Numbered from the stretch's first letter, positions 1 to 8,229 are shown. The stretch: 64,000 nucleotides of DNA from Streptococcus parasuis (GCF_021654455.1 NZ_AP024276.1:1860001-1924000), one strand, 5' to 3'. A program made the numbers and translations. The notes: generated by a model from the sequence alone, not told the origin.

Positions 1-526
1 CAGCAACTGACATTAAGGGATCAATAATAGTCATATTGGTAAATTTCATTATAATTGCCCCTAATAGAACGACTAGCCATCCCAATACATCTTCAAGCAT
101 ATGTAAATTTACTGCTTTTTGATTAAGTGACTCGCCTGACCTTGTAAAATAAGTAGCGCCTGCATTCACTGCTACACCAACGATGGCAAAAATAATCATA
201 CCGTCATAATGTACATCCACAGGTGTCGCGATTCGCATGACACCGTTATATAAGGTGATTATTGAACCTACGACCAATACTGTTGTTGTCACCAAACTTC
301 CTAATACAGAATATCTACTATATCCAAATGTATAAGCAATATCTGGTTTTTGCTTACTTTTCTTTTCTAATAAATAAGAGATCGCAATACTGATGGCATC
401 ACCTAAATCGTGTATGGCATCTGATATAATTGCTATACTCCCTGTCAATAGTCCGCCAAGTATTTCAAAAATTGTAAATGATAAATTTAATAGTAAAGCT
501 ATCAAAATATTTCTTTCAGTTTTCAT
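1..526 (-). CDS. Cation diffusion facilitator (CDF) metal exporter, partial (N-terminal part)
   Basis: The leftward reading frame starts at ATG 526 and runs off the left edge after about 175 codons. It begins MKTERNILIALLLNLSFT and contains ISDAIHDLGDAISI, which fits the metal-binding HDxxD of transmembrane helix 2 in CDF (CzcD/ZitB) antiporters, followed by a YTFGYSRY loop and further hydrophobic helices. CDF proteins exchange Zn, Cd, Co or Mn for protons at the membrane. The divergent MerR gene and the 19-bp-spacer promoter in between suggest metal-induced expression. The substrate cannot be told from the sequence. Confidence 0.85.
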   Translation of the reverse strand, partial: MKTERNILIALLLNLSFTIFEILGGLLTGSIAIISDAIHDLGDAISIAISYLLEKKSKQKPDIAYTFGYSRYSVLGSLVTTTVLVVGSIITLYNGVMRIATPVDVHYDGMIIFAIVGVAVNAGATYFTRSGESLNQKAVNLHMLEDVLGWLVVLLGAIIMKFTNMTIIDPLMSVA

Positions 527-585
527 TAAGTACAACTCCCTTCAAAAATGAGCTAGAAATTAGATAAACATTTTGGTATACTTGT

Positions 586-616
586 AATATAAACTATACC
601 TTTACGGTAATGTCAA
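586..616 (-). promoter_or_regulatory. MerR-type promoter of the CDF gene with 19-bp spacer
   Basis: On the minus strand a -35 TTGACA (611-616) and a -10 TATATT (586-591) are separated by 19 bp. The spacer holds the dyad TACC-GTAAA-GGTA. An over-long spacer with a central dyad is the hallmark of promoters that MerR proteins activate by DNA distortion. The divergent MerR gene begins 11 bp beyond the -35. Confidence 0.75.
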
Positions 617-626
617 GAGGAATTTC

Positions 627-1397
627 ATGAAATCTTTTTTAACAATCGGTCAACTTAGTAAACTATCGAATATACACATTAAGGCTCTACGTTACTATGA
701 ATCCATTAATATTTTAGAACCAACATACATCGATCCAAATAACTCATATAGGTACTATTCTCATGCTACCGTCCTATATGTAAAAACTATTAAAATATGC
801 GCTGACTACGGGATTCCACTAAAGACATTTCGTCATTTTATCAACGAAAAAAATGAAATACTAATGGATGAAATACTGCAGTTAGCACAAAAAATTATAG
901 AAGAAAAAGAACAGACTCTAAAAAAAGATAAAGCCCATATAGAAGATTTTAAATTGCAAATTAAACTATCAAAGCAGTTAGATCAAACATCTCACTATCA
1001 TATGGAAACTAATGATGAGGATTATCTATTAATTCCTTTCGAAGGGGAGATGCTATCTGATGATTATTATGTTAAGATAAATGATATACTTACTGCGTTA
1101 TCGTTGTCGTCAGCAGCTTTCAATCAAAGAGTTGGATGCTATTTTAAAAGGAGTAAAGATTCTTGGATACAGTATTTAGCTTGCAAAATAAAGCATTTTT
1201 CTAATCATAAACTAGAAAATACACTCTGCCTAAAGGGGGCTCATGTACACGGAGAGCACATCACAAAGGAAAATATCATTCAAAGGATTAATGAGCTAAA
1301 TACCGATCAAGATATTCAAGAAATACTAATCTTAGAAACTATCGAAAGTCCTTATAAGTTTACTAACCCTCACTTAGAATTAAGATATTTTTTATGA
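627..1397 (+). CDS. MerR-family transcriptional regulator
   Basis: This 256-residue protein starts with a MerR winged-helix domain (residues 5 to 75, including IGQLSKLSNIHIKALRYYE and SYRYYS). A helical linker follows (about 80 to 115), then a C-terminal domain of about 140 residues that resembles effector-binding domains more than the short Cys metal-binding tails of ZntR or CueR. It is divergent from the CDF exporter and should bind the dyad in the exporter promoter. The large C-terminal domain leaves open an organic or indirect effector rather than a metal. The start at 627 fits the start of the HTH. Confidence 0.85.
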   Translation: MKSFLTIGQLSKLSNIHIKALRYYESINILEPTYIDPNNSYRYYSHATVLYVKTIKICADYGIPLKTFRHFINEKNEILMDEILQLAQKIIEEKEQTLKKDKAHIEDFKLQIKLSKQLDQTSHYHMETNDEDYLLIPFEGEMLSDDYYVKINDILTALSLSSAAFNQRVGCYFKRSKDSWIQYLACKIKHFSNHKLENTLCLKGAHVHGEHITKENIIQRINELNTDQDIQEILILETIESPYKFTNPHLELRYFL

Positions 1398-1574
1398 AAC
1401 GATTACACCTCTTCTCCTATTCGATATAACCATGCACATTATTTAATCTCAAAAAATCTCAACTCCGAAGTACTCCAAGAAGTCTTGGAGACAATTGACA
1501 TTTGTAAAAAATGGCAAACTACCTACCACCTTTCTTATCACTATCGGAGATACTGGCGAAAGGTTCTTATCCGC
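1398..1574. other. Unassigned 177-bp remnant between merR and the truncated PHP gene
   Basis: Rightward, one frame stays open for about 62 codons from about 1431 to 1616 without a start codon (it includes HYRRYWRKVLIRLRTKGIL), which looks like the end of a broken gene. It runs into the truncated end of the leftward PHP gene, so this is probably a deletion or recombination junction. I do not recognise the fragment. Confidence 0.35.
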
Positions 1575-2267
1575 CTAAGAACGAAGGGAATACTTTTTAG
1601 AGACCAAAGAAGTTTGTAAACTATTTGGTAATAAAATGATGCTGATGAAAATCAATGTATCTAATATTTCTAGACTGGACTTGAAAGAACCTTCATTGAC
1701 ACTCACTAGATTATAATCAAGCCAATCCTGCATAGTTTTAAATTTATTATCTGGGAAAGCTATCAAAACATGTACTCGATCTGCACAAGAAATTTCCACT
1801 CCATTTATTACTTCAATATACTCTTTACATTTATTCTGAGATAATTCAGATACTAATTTAATAGCAGTTTTTAATTTTTTTATACCTAATATGGTATTAT
1901 GGTCTGATACTACAACCACTGATATGTTTTCATTGTAAAGATTTTGAACAAGCGTTAAAAATGAAATCTTTTCTATTTCACTATCAAATCCACTATCAAG
2001 GTAGTTTTCATATAAAATCTTTTCATGTTTATCTGTCTTAAATAATTCATTCGGAAATATTTTTTGATTTCTAACCTCTTCAATATAGTCATCAATGGTT
2101 AAATTATTCCAATCATTTTCTGGTAACTCTTTCCATCTTTTAAATAATCTATAATCATGGGATTCTGGAGTATGTACATGAAACAAAGTCTTACGATAAC
2201 TTCCAAATTTATTTTTTTCATCACTAATTTTTCTATATGCATGTTTTGCTTCTAAATTATTTTTCAT
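1575..2267 (-). pseudogene. PHP-domain protein, C-terminally truncated
   Basis: The 230-residue frame carries the N-terminal PHP phosphoesterase motif LFHVHTPESH (His30, His32) and a later VVVSDHNT metal-ligand motif. In larger PHP proteins of mobile elements this domain is followed by several hundred residues of SMC/AAA-type ATPase. Here the recognisable domain ends near residue 200 and the tail (from about FISIILLPNS) looks unrelated, read out of the junction with the unassigned remnant. I infer loss of the 3' part by deletion. A stand-alone short PHP enzyme is the alternative. It reads in the same direction as the mutagenesis cassette. Confidence 0.6.
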
Positions 2268-2299
2268 CTCTCTCTCTTTTATGATTTTCCATATACTAC

Positions 2300-2593
2300 T
2301 TAGATACTAGTAGTACATTGACCAGTATATCTAAACTTACAAATATTTTTATTATCTGAATCCAAGGTGACCTGAAAATAGAAATAATGGTCTCGGCCAT
2401 CTACAGATTTTTGCTTATTGAGCCTAAAGTAATTTTTATGAGATAAAGCCATAGACAATAGAATATCATCAATGATAAAAGTTAATGGCGTGTTATCTGC
2501 TGAGTAGCGATAAAAATCTTCTTCAAATTTGATGTAGCTCTCTGAAAAATAATCTATCTGTAGCTTGTCTTTGTAAAGCTCTCTCCTATTCAT
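2300..2593 (-). CDS. DUF5960-like small protein of the mutagenesis cassette
   Basis: This acidic 97-residue protein has no membrane segment or signal peptide. It overlaps the upstream YolD-like gene by 8 bp, so it is the last gene of the hdiR-umuC-yolD operon. I associate this type of protein (PF-level name DUF5960, from memory) with UmuC cassettes of streptococci. Its function is unknown; the translational coupling suggests an accessory role in the polymerase cassette. Confidence 0.6.
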   Translation of the reverse strand: MNRRELYKDKLQIDYFSESYIKFEEDFYRYSADNTPLTFIIDDILLSMALSHKNYFRLNKQKSVDGRDHYFYFQVTLDSDNKNICKFRYTGQCTTSI

Positions 2594-2948
2594 CTTCTCC
2601 TCCCTCTACTAATTGAATATCTAAAATAGCATTAACGTTAATCAAATGAAATCGACTATCTGATTTAACCACTATTTCATCTTTGGATATTTCTGTCACC
2701 TGTCCTTGATAGGTGACTTTTTGATTATCTTTTTTTACGTTAAATTGACCTGTATGCTGACCTATGTAGAGTTGTGAGATAAGAGTTAGCTTGTCGAGCA
2801 AGCTAAGTTCATCTGTAAACTGTATTTTGTGTTTTTCTTCATCCAATGATGTGGTATGTTCTGACAAGAAAAAGCCCATCCACTTCATCATACCACGGTC
2901 TTGGTGTTCTCTTGCTGATTGAAAAGGTAAGTAACTTCTATCTATCAC
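2586..2948 (-). CDS. YolD-like protein
   Basis: This 120-residue protein begins MIDRSYLPFQSAREHQDRGMM, typical of the YolD-like family. Those proteins are encoded next to Y-family polymerases in Firmicutes and on their plasmids and are thought to act in the mutagenic SOS response, possibly as a UmuD-like partner. It overlaps the umuC stop codon by one base and the following gene by 8 bp, indicating translational coupling. Its C-terminal half (VTYQGQVTEISKDEIVVKS) looks like a small beta-rich SH3-like fold. Confidence 0.75.
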   Translation of the reverse strand: MIDRSYLPFQSAREHQDRGMMKWMGFFLSEHTTSLDEEKHKIQFTDELSLLDKLTLISQLYIGQHTGQFNVKKDNQKVTYQGQVTEISKDEIVVKSDSRFHLINVNAILDIQLVEGGEDE

Positions 2949-4363
2949 TAGTTTAATCCGTCCAATCCTCCTGCTGAGTGACCACCAACCAATTTACTTC
3001 TAGCTATTACTCGTGAACCTTCTGATAAAGCATTAGCTTTCAATAAAGAAGTAAAGCCAAATTGTTGTCTGATGGTATCAATCGCTGATTGGAGTTTTTC
3101 TTCTTTCTCAATTTTTTCAATATCATCAAATAGAGAGATAAGTCCGAAGGATTCGTCTACTAATTGAGAATAATAAACGCTGACACTTCTAATAGCACCA
3201 GAACTATATTTCTTATGAAAAAGGGACAAAACATAATTTTTTAGCGTTTCTGTCTGATTAGTAGGTTCAATCTTCATCTGAGCATGAATACTCTTCTTAT
3301 TCTCACTACGTGAATATCCCACTCCTATAGAAACACAGGTAGTCTTCTTACCTACTTTTCTGAGCCTTACAGCTACTTGTTCAGCCATTTCAGAAAGAAC
3401 TATTTCAATCTCTCTCTGTATGATATAGTCCCTTGGTAAAACCTGTGAATTACCTATCCCATTTGATTTTGGTTTGTAGGGTTTGTGGACATTACTTTCA
3501 TCAATCCCATTCGCATGAAAAAAGAGGTCAACACCATTAACGCCTAAATGAGCTTTAAGAATATCTGGATTACTATTGGCCAACTCTTTGATAGACATAA
3601 TACCTAGTGCATTGAGGCGCTTTTTCATCCGACTACCAATCCCCCAGAAGTCTGTCATTTCTGGAATACCCCAAACCTTGGTTTCCACATCTCCATAAGA
3701 CCAATTGGCACGCATGGTTTTTGTCTTTTTGGCTTCATTATCCAAAGCCAATTTGGCCAATAGAGGATTACTGTTTGACATACCAACCGTTGAATAAACT
3801 CCTGTCTGTCGAAAAATATCATGTTGTATCTTACTAGAAATCATATCCAATTTAACTTTTCGCGACAAGTTCTTATCAGGTACAAAATAATTGAGTGAGC
3901 CTGTCAGGTCAATAAATCCCTCATCGATCGAATAAGGAAGAATATCTTCTGGACTACCATAATTTTGTAAAATATGTTGAATTTCTATATTTTTTTCTAT
4001 GTATAAACTCATTCGAGGTGGAACTATAAAAGTCACCTTTGCCCATTCTTCAATATAACGGACATATTCTGGCGTAATCTCAATTCCCTGTCGCTTGGCA
4101 TTATAGTATGAAAACTTTCGGGTATGAATATCAAAAGGCAAATCATACACTCGTCCTACATTACTTTTGCCAAAGACTTTTTTGAACATAGGTGATGAAG
4201 CTAAAATTAAACCATTAGAATTATCTGCTCTACTCATCACACACAGAGAAGTCTTTAAAGGGTGTAGTCCTCGCTTTACACATTCAACACTAGCATAAAA
4301 GGACTTCATATCAATAAAGGCAATATCACTTTTAGGCTCTCTTGAATAGTCAAAATAGCCCAT
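2948..4363 (-). CDS. umuC: UmuC-like Y-family DNA polymerase
   Basis: This 471-residue error-prone translesion polymerase shows the catalytic palm motifs FIDMKSFYASVE near residues 17 to 28 and YSIDEGFIDLTG near 145. A helix-hairpin-helix stretch follows (FWGIGSRMKKRLNALGI), then the little-finger domain. Length and layout match the UmuC/UvrX-type polymerases of Gram-positive mobile elements. It follows the S24-type repressor gene by 4 bp, so it should be induced by DNA damage. On an ICE it would give the host damage-induced mutagenesis or UV tolerance. The frame looks intact. Confidence 0.93.
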   Translation of the reverse strand: MGYFDYSREPKSDIAFIDMKSFYASVECVKRGLHPLKTSLCVMSRADNSNGLILASSPMFKKVFGKSNVGRVYDLPFDIHTRKFSYYNAKRQGIEITPEYVRYIEEWAKVTFIVPPRMSLYIEKNIEIQHILQNYGSPEDILPYSIDEGFIDLTGSLNYFVPDKNLSRKVKLDMISSKIQHDIFRQTGVYSTVGMSNSNPLLAKLALDNEAKKTKTMRANWSYGDVETKVWGIPEMTDFWGIGSRMKKRLNALGIMSIKELANSNPDILKAHLGVNGVDLFFHANGIDESNVHKPYKPKSNGIGNSQVLPRDYIIQREIEIVLSEMAEQVAVRLRKVGKKTTCVSIGVGYSRSENKKSIHAQMKIEPTNQTETLKNYVLSLFHKKYSSGAIRSVSVYYSQLVDESFGLISLFDDIEKIEKEEKLQSAIDTIRQQFGFTSLLKANALSEGSRVIARSKLVGGHSAGGLDGLN

Positions 4364-4367
4364 GAGT

Positions 4368-5054
4368 TTACCCTCCCACTACTGGCATGAAATGACCTAT
4401 GATTTTACCAACAATTCTTGGATTATCTTCTGCTGAGGCAAACATATCTGAATAATCAGGATTCAGGGACACAAGACGATATCCTTCATCTTCTAGATAA
4501 ACTTTCTTGATATAGGCTCTCTCATTCCAAACGACAGCATAGACAGCACCATCATAATCAAAGCCTCCTTCACGAATCAATGCTACTTCGCCACTTAGAT
4601 AAACAGGTTCCATGGAATCTCCTTTAATCCAAGTTGCCACGTCATATGAATAATCCTTTTCCGAAAAAACTTCAACCGATTCGGATTCACCATAAATACT
4701 TTCACCAATACCTGCTGAAAGGGCTACCTCATCAAGAACATGTATAGAATAGAGCTCAACAACATTATCCTGTTGTTGTACTGTCAAAAGGTCTTCTGCA
4801 TAGTCTTCAACCTTCTCACGATTGATAGCATTGAGTTGTAAATAAGTTTTTACAATTTTATACTCTGATTCAAAATAGCTAGTAGGTACTCCTAAAATAT
4901 CAGCTAACTTATCAATATTTTTACCATTTGGTTTTGTTTTCCCGTTCTCCCAAGTAAAATAAGATTGCCGAGAAATACCTAATTGACGGGCTATTTCCGC
5001 TTGGCTGATTTTCAATTCGGAACGCCGTTTTTTTAAAACTTCTGGTGAAAACAT
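4368..5054 (-). CDS. hdiR: HdiR/LexA-like self-cleaving repressor (XRE HTH plus S24 peptidase)
   Basis: The 228-residue protein has an N-terminal XRE helix-turn-helix (residues 5 to 62; AEIARQLGISRQSYFTWENG) and a C-terminal LexA/UmuD-type S24 domain. The predicted cleavage site Ala-Gly lies in LSAGIGES (about residue 115). The catalytic Ser is in KGDSMEP and the Lys in AYIKKVYL. As with HdiR of Lactococcus, RecA filaments on damaged DNA should trigger autocleavage and derepress umuC. The gene is first in its operon, behind a promoter with two palindromes. The start is supported by an AGGAGG ribosome site. Confidence 0.9.
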   Translation of the reverse strand: MFSPEVLKKRRSELKISQAEIARQLGISRQSYFTWENGKTKPNGKNIDKLADILGVPTSYFESEYKIVKTYLQLNAINREKVEDYAEDLLTVQQQDNVVELYSIHVLDEVALSAGIGESIYGESESVEVFSEKDYSYDVATWIKGDSMEPVYLSGEVALIREGGFDYDGAVYAVVWNERAYIKKVYLEDEGYRLVSLNPDYSDMFASAEDNPRIVGKIIGHFMPVVGG

Positions 5055-5121
5055 ATTGCCTCCTATTTTTCTTTAACATTTAGTGACGGAATTTATTTTG
5101 AAAAGTCATTTCCAATACCAC

Positions 5122-5178
5122 AATATTGTCAGTTTTTCAACTGACAATATTATATAAAAAAAGTGGACAATTGTCCAC
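5122..5178 (-). promoter_or_regulatory. hdiR-umuC promoter with two palindromic operators
   Basis: The minus strand reads TGGACA (5172-5177), a 17-bp spacer, then TATAAT (5149-5154). A perfect 13+13 bp inverted repeat (5122-5134 and 5139-5151, 4-bp loop, arm AATATTGTCAGTT) overlaps the -10. A perfect 16-bp palindrome GTGGACAATTGTCCAC (5163-5178) overlaps the -35. Both are placed to block RNA polymerase and are the likely sites for the HdiR-like repressor. Confidence 0.75.
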
Positions 5179-5288
5179 CAATAATTATATATTGCTTTGT
5201 TAAATCATTTAAACCTAATAACATTTATACCATACGCTTCTAAATTTCTTTGTCCAAGGGATTTAATAGGTAAATAATGACCTACTTT

Positions 5289-6083
5289 TTAGATTACTAA
5301 ATTTTGACCACAGGATAAATAGTCTAGATTATTCATCTGTTTTGACATATATTTAAAAGCTTTTTTACCAGTACAATGGCAGGTGTAAAAGCGAATATTT
5401 TTGTAATTTTTTAGTCTCAATGCTAAATCATTTAATAGCTTAGAATTAACCGTTATTTTTGTCACTGGGTTAAAAAGATGAAAACCACCAATACAATAAT
5501 TCGGATTATAGTTATTAGCTTTTTCTATAATATTAACAATACCTGAATGTCCACATCCTGTAAATATAACTTTTTCATTTTCTGAAATTAAGAGATTCTG
5601 CTCGTGATTAAAATTATCCCTTCCATTACTATCATAAAGAGATTCATTAGCTGTAGAATAAAATTGATTTTTATTTTCCACGGTAAATAGTGACAATTCC
5701 TCATCAATCCTAAAATCTCCATCTATTAGTTTAACTTGCGGGTGTAGAGATAAACGTTTATCAATTCCCACAGGAATTTTAATTCCCAAAACCTTAATAT
5801 AATGCTGTTCAAAAGCTTGTCTTTGAACATAAACTGTTGCTATTTTATTGATTTCTAAAAAATTCTTCATAGCACCTCCATGGTCAACATGTCCGTGTGA
5901 AATAATGACAGAATCAACTTTTTTTAAGTCAATATTTCTTTTTTTAGCATTTTTAAATAAAGTTTGGTCGGGTCCTAAATCAAATAAGAGGTTGTGCTTT
6001 TTAGTTTCTACATAGAGTGACAAACCATGTTTAGCCTTCAAATCTGAAGTTGATACATTTTCTACTAAAGCTGTTATTTTCAT
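5289..6083 (-). CDS. MBL-fold metallo-hydrolase
   Basis: This 264-residue metallo-beta-lactamase-fold protein has HGHVDHGGA (HxHxDH at residues 63 to 68), a second metal region at GCGHSGIVN and a distal YTCHCTGKKA. The layout resembles the family annotated as 7,8-dihydropterin-6-methyl-4-(beta-D-ribofuranosyl)-aminobenzene-5'-phosphate synthase-like, in which most members have no proven substrate. It is leftward cargo of the ICE, separated from both neighbours, with no partner gene to suggest a pathway. No signal peptide is seen, so it should be cytosolic. Confidence 0.82.
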   Translation of the reverse strand: MKITALVENVSTSDLKAKHGLSLYVETKKHNLLFDLGPDQTLFKNAKKRNIDLKKVDSVIISHGHVDHGGAMKNFLEINKIATVYVQRQAFEQHYIKVLGIKIPVGIDKRLSLHPQVKLIDGDFRIDEELSLFTVENKNQFYSTANESLYDSNGRDNFNHEQNLLISENEKVIFTGCGHSGIVNIIEKANNYNPNYCIGGFHLFNPVTKITVNSKLLNDLALRLKNYKNIRFYTCHCTGKKAFKYMSKQMNNLDYLSCGQNLVI

Positions 6084-6230
6084 ATACTAGACTCCTAATT
6101 AATTTCTTTTCATTGTAACTACCAGATAATTCTAATTCTGAGCACTATTAATATTTTATTTTTTAATAATAATTTCTATACATTACTCAATTTTTACTCT
6201 TGAGAAATAGTCTATTATTTCTTATTAACA

Positions 6231-6569
6231 TCAAACAATTTCTGACTTTTTTTTCATAAAATCAAGAAGTTCTTGCTTAAAAACTACTTTTTCTTCATCT
6301 GTCATATTAAGAGAAATAGTACGGTAAAGCATTTCAATTTCTGAAAGCTCTACTTCTTCACTTGACCGATAGTTTGTATTACCAACTAAGTAATCAACTG
6401 TAACATTGAAAAATGAAGCTAGTTTAGTAATAACATTTTTTGTTGGATTTGCTGATTCCATTTCCCATTTTGCATAAGCTTGTTGGGAAATATCAAATTT
6501 TTCTGCCATATCCTTCTGAGTTAAGTTAGCCTCTAAACGTAAGGCTTTTAAACGTTCTGGGAATCCCAT
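6231..6569 (-). CDS. XRE-family repressor of the ICE (immunity/regulation)
   Basis: The 112-residue protein has a clear N-terminal helix-turn-helix (residues 5 to 62; LTQKDMAEKFDISQQAYAKWEM) and a short helical C-terminus, the size of ImmR/Arp-type regulators of ICEBs1 and ICESt3. It faces away from a consensus rightward promoter carrying two matching dyads and should keep the transfer genes off. No ImmA-like protease gene is next to it, so the relief signal is not obvious. The start is supported by an AGAGG ribosome site. Confidence 0.85.
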   Translation of the reverse strand: MGFPERLKALRLEANLTQKDMAEKFDISQQAYAKWEMESANPTKNVITKLASFFNVTVDYLVGNTNYRSSEEVELSEIEMLYRTISLNMTDEEKVVFKQELLDFMKKKSEIV

Positions 6570-6612
6570 GAGTAACCTCTTGTTAATTTTTTTCGTTTTT
6601 TTGATAAAAGGA

Positions 6613-6664
6613 TTGACACTACAACTTTTATGTTGTATAATGTTTTTAACAACTTAAAAGTTGT
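6613..6664 (+). promoter_or_regulatory. Main rightward ICE promoter with two operator dyads
   Basis: TTGACA (6613-6618), a 17-bp spacer and TATAAT (6636-6641) form a consensus sigma-A promoter. Operator 1 (6621-6636, ACAACTT-TT-ATGTTGT) fills the spacer and ends at the -10. Operator 2 (6649-6664, ACAACTT-AA-AAGTTGT, perfect 7+7) covers the start of transcription. The centres are 28 bp apart. This is the expected target of the XRE repressor at 6231-6569. Confidence 0.8.
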
Positions 6665-7177
6665 ATAGGTTTCAAAAAATAATAAGCATTATCCGAAACC
6701 AAACAATGTCCCTTGAAATCTCAATAAAAAATGTGCGTCTGACAACCAGAGGACTGACCGACAAACACACAATAAACTTCGTAACCTTATTGTATCACAC
6801 CTGTCATAAATGTCAAGTCCGTGTACTGGTTGGAGATGGATTCTGCATCTATGTAGATATCCACACGCATATCGGACTTTAGCACTTTTCCGAATAGTAA
6901 AGTGAACTGGCTTTGCGACTAACGCATAAGAGAATCTTCGAGATACGAGTATCGGTCTGGCGGATTGGCTGGGAAAGCGATGGTAATTGATGCAATGCAC
7001 CTTGCTAAACGTTGCCACCGTGAGAAAGAATGCTCTTCTTTCTCAACCAAATAACTATTGATGAAGACTTGCCATGACAAGACGGGAAATCTTCGAGCAA
7101 GTTTCATCTCTTAACACATAAGCTACTAGTCTGACATCGCCTTCTACTAGTAGCTTTTACTATTTAGAAAGGAAAGC
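6665..7177 (+). ncRNA. Structured untranslated leader of the transfer operon
   Basis: About 510 bases between the strong promoter and the first transfer gene hold no convincing gene. Several inverted repeats suggest RNA structure: AAGTCCG/CGGACTT (6815-6821 with 6873-6879), a perfect 10-bp hairpin at 7021-7045 (TGAGAAAGAA, 5-nt loop), and a terminator-like hairpin just before the first gene. Open frames here lack ribosome sites and overlap the hairpins. A regulatory leader (attenuation) or a small RNA is the likely content; neither is proven. Confidence 0.5.
7121..7158 (+). terminator. Terminator or attenuator hairpin before the transfer operon
   Basis: A perfect 10-bp stem (AGCTACTAGT 7121-7130 with ACTAGTAGCT 7146-7155) with a 15-nt loop is followed by a short T run. 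Its position 20 bp before the first transfer gene, downstream of a strong promoter, suggests attenuation. Confidence 0.6.
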
Positions 7178-7417
7178 ATGACTTATTGTGAACAAAAACT
7201 AAAACAAATTTACATAAATTTTACCTTTTCATCAGGTGTCTATGGCTATGATAGCCACTTACTGAAGCTTTTATATCTAGACACTCTCGAACAGTTGAAT
7301 ATTCAGCTCAACCGTCTAAAAAAGGTACATTACCCACAGGGAGAATTAACTTTTTACGGGAACCACTATAGACGGTTGATTACACAATATTACTATTCTT
7401 ATCAAGCTATGGCTTGA
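7178..7417 (+). CDS. Small ICE protein of unknown function (first gene of the transfer operon)
   Basis: This 79-residue, Tyr- and Leu-rich soluble protein sits directly after the attenuator hairpin with a good ribosome site (GAAAGGA, 7-8 bases before ATG). I do not recognise a family. Its position corresponds to the small genes that precede the YdcP/DUF961 genes in Tn916-like elements. Confidence 0.6.
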   Translation: MTYCEQKLKQIYINFTFSSGVYGYDSHLLKLLYLDTLEQLNIQLNRLKKVHYPQGELTFYGNHYRRLITQYYYSYQAMA

Positions 7418-7447
7418 TTTTTTTATAACTCTGAAAGGAATAACACT

Positions 7448-7741
7448 ATGATTAAAGAAACACTCAAAATGAACCCAGATTTTATTGGCACTGCCATCTA
7501 CGAAAAACAAGGAACTGCCCCACGTACTGTTTTTGGGAAACAAGGACAGTTTCAACGTCACGAAGTAGTCAATGAAAAGCACTTACAATTTTACGTGATT
7601 ACACCTGCTACGGCTGAGGTCTTTGAAGAAGACGCTGAGGTTGAATTGGTTAATCCCATCTTCTACCCTGATAACATTAACGGACGTGACATGGCACCAG
7701 CTCTTAATGTATTTGCTGAAAAGATTGTCGTTAAGAAATAA
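7448..7741 (+). CDS. DUF961/YdcP-family protein (short paralogue)
   Basis: The 97-residue protein ([19 protein letters not shown], then a beta-rich C-terminal half) matches the DUF961 type found as Tn916 Orf23/Orf22. The ICEBs1 member HelP (YdcP) is a helicase processivity factor that helps PcrA unwind nicked ICE DNA. This gene precedes a second, longer DUF961 gene as in Tn916. It probably acts in rolling-circle replication or strand processing after MobT nicking; which paralogue is the true HelP is unclear. Confidence 0.72.
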   Translation: MIKETLKMNPDFIGTAIYEKQGTAPRTVFGKQGQFQRHEVVNEKHLQFYVITPATAEVFEEDAEVELVNPIFYPDNINGRDMAPALNVFAEKIVVKK

Positions 7742-7782
7742 TAATCCCTAATACAAAATAGAAAGATACGAGGAACAATAAT

Positions 7783-8229
7783 ATGGCAAAAGTTGGATTG
7801 AAATTTGATAAAGTAGATATTACAGATAAGCGTTACTTGGACATTACCCCTGCCCTCAAAATTGATGAAGTCTTTGGTAAACTGACATGGCGAGGCATTA
7901 ATGAAGTAGAACAAAAGTATGAAAATGACACTACCCAACCCCGTAACCAAGATGGAACTTACCCACAAATCCCAACAGGTGAAATCCTATCTACCAAGGT
8001 AGCGATTAAATCAAGCACCCAACACGGAACAGAAGAGTTCTCTATTATCGGTATGCTACCAAGTGAAATTGAAGCTCTGGGACTGAAATTCGGTGATGAG
8101 GTGGAACTTTCAGGTATCATTGTCACCTATTCAGCTGTTTCTGGTGGGGTTTATAAGCTCTTCGCACAAAGCATTGCCAAGAAAAATGCACCTGCACCTA
8201 AACCAGACCAAGGAAAGGCTAAAGAATGA
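7783..8229 (+). CDS. HelP-like DUF961 protein
   Basis: This 148-residue DUF961/YdcP-family protein (AKVGLKFDKVDITDKRYLDI at the start, LKFGDEVELSGIIVTYS in the middle) is the size of HelP of ICEBs1 and Orf22 of Tn916. It should act in the cytoplasm as an accessory protein for unwinding ICE DNA from oriT. Its stop codon overlaps the start of the coupling-protein gene (ATGA). The charged, Pro/Lys-rich tail is typical of the family. Confidence 0.78.
   Translation: MAKVGLKFDKVDITDKRYLDITPALKIDEVFGKLTWRGINEVEQKYENDTTQPRNQDGTYPQIPTGEILSTKVAIKSSTQHGTEEFSIIGMLPSEIEALGLKFGDEVELSGIIVTYSAVSGGVYKLFAQSIAKKNAPAPKPDQGKAKE

Noticed and set aside
1..6600. attL copy of the rpsI 3' end
   Set aside because: No match to the rpsI terminal codons (AACGTTTTGAGAATTG region) was found in the left part, so the left end must lie outside.
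6661..7107. Several open frames on both strands in the ICE leader
   Set aside because: They have no ribosome sites, overlap each other and the hairpins, and their translations show no domain or typical composition. The region is better explained as untranslated leader.
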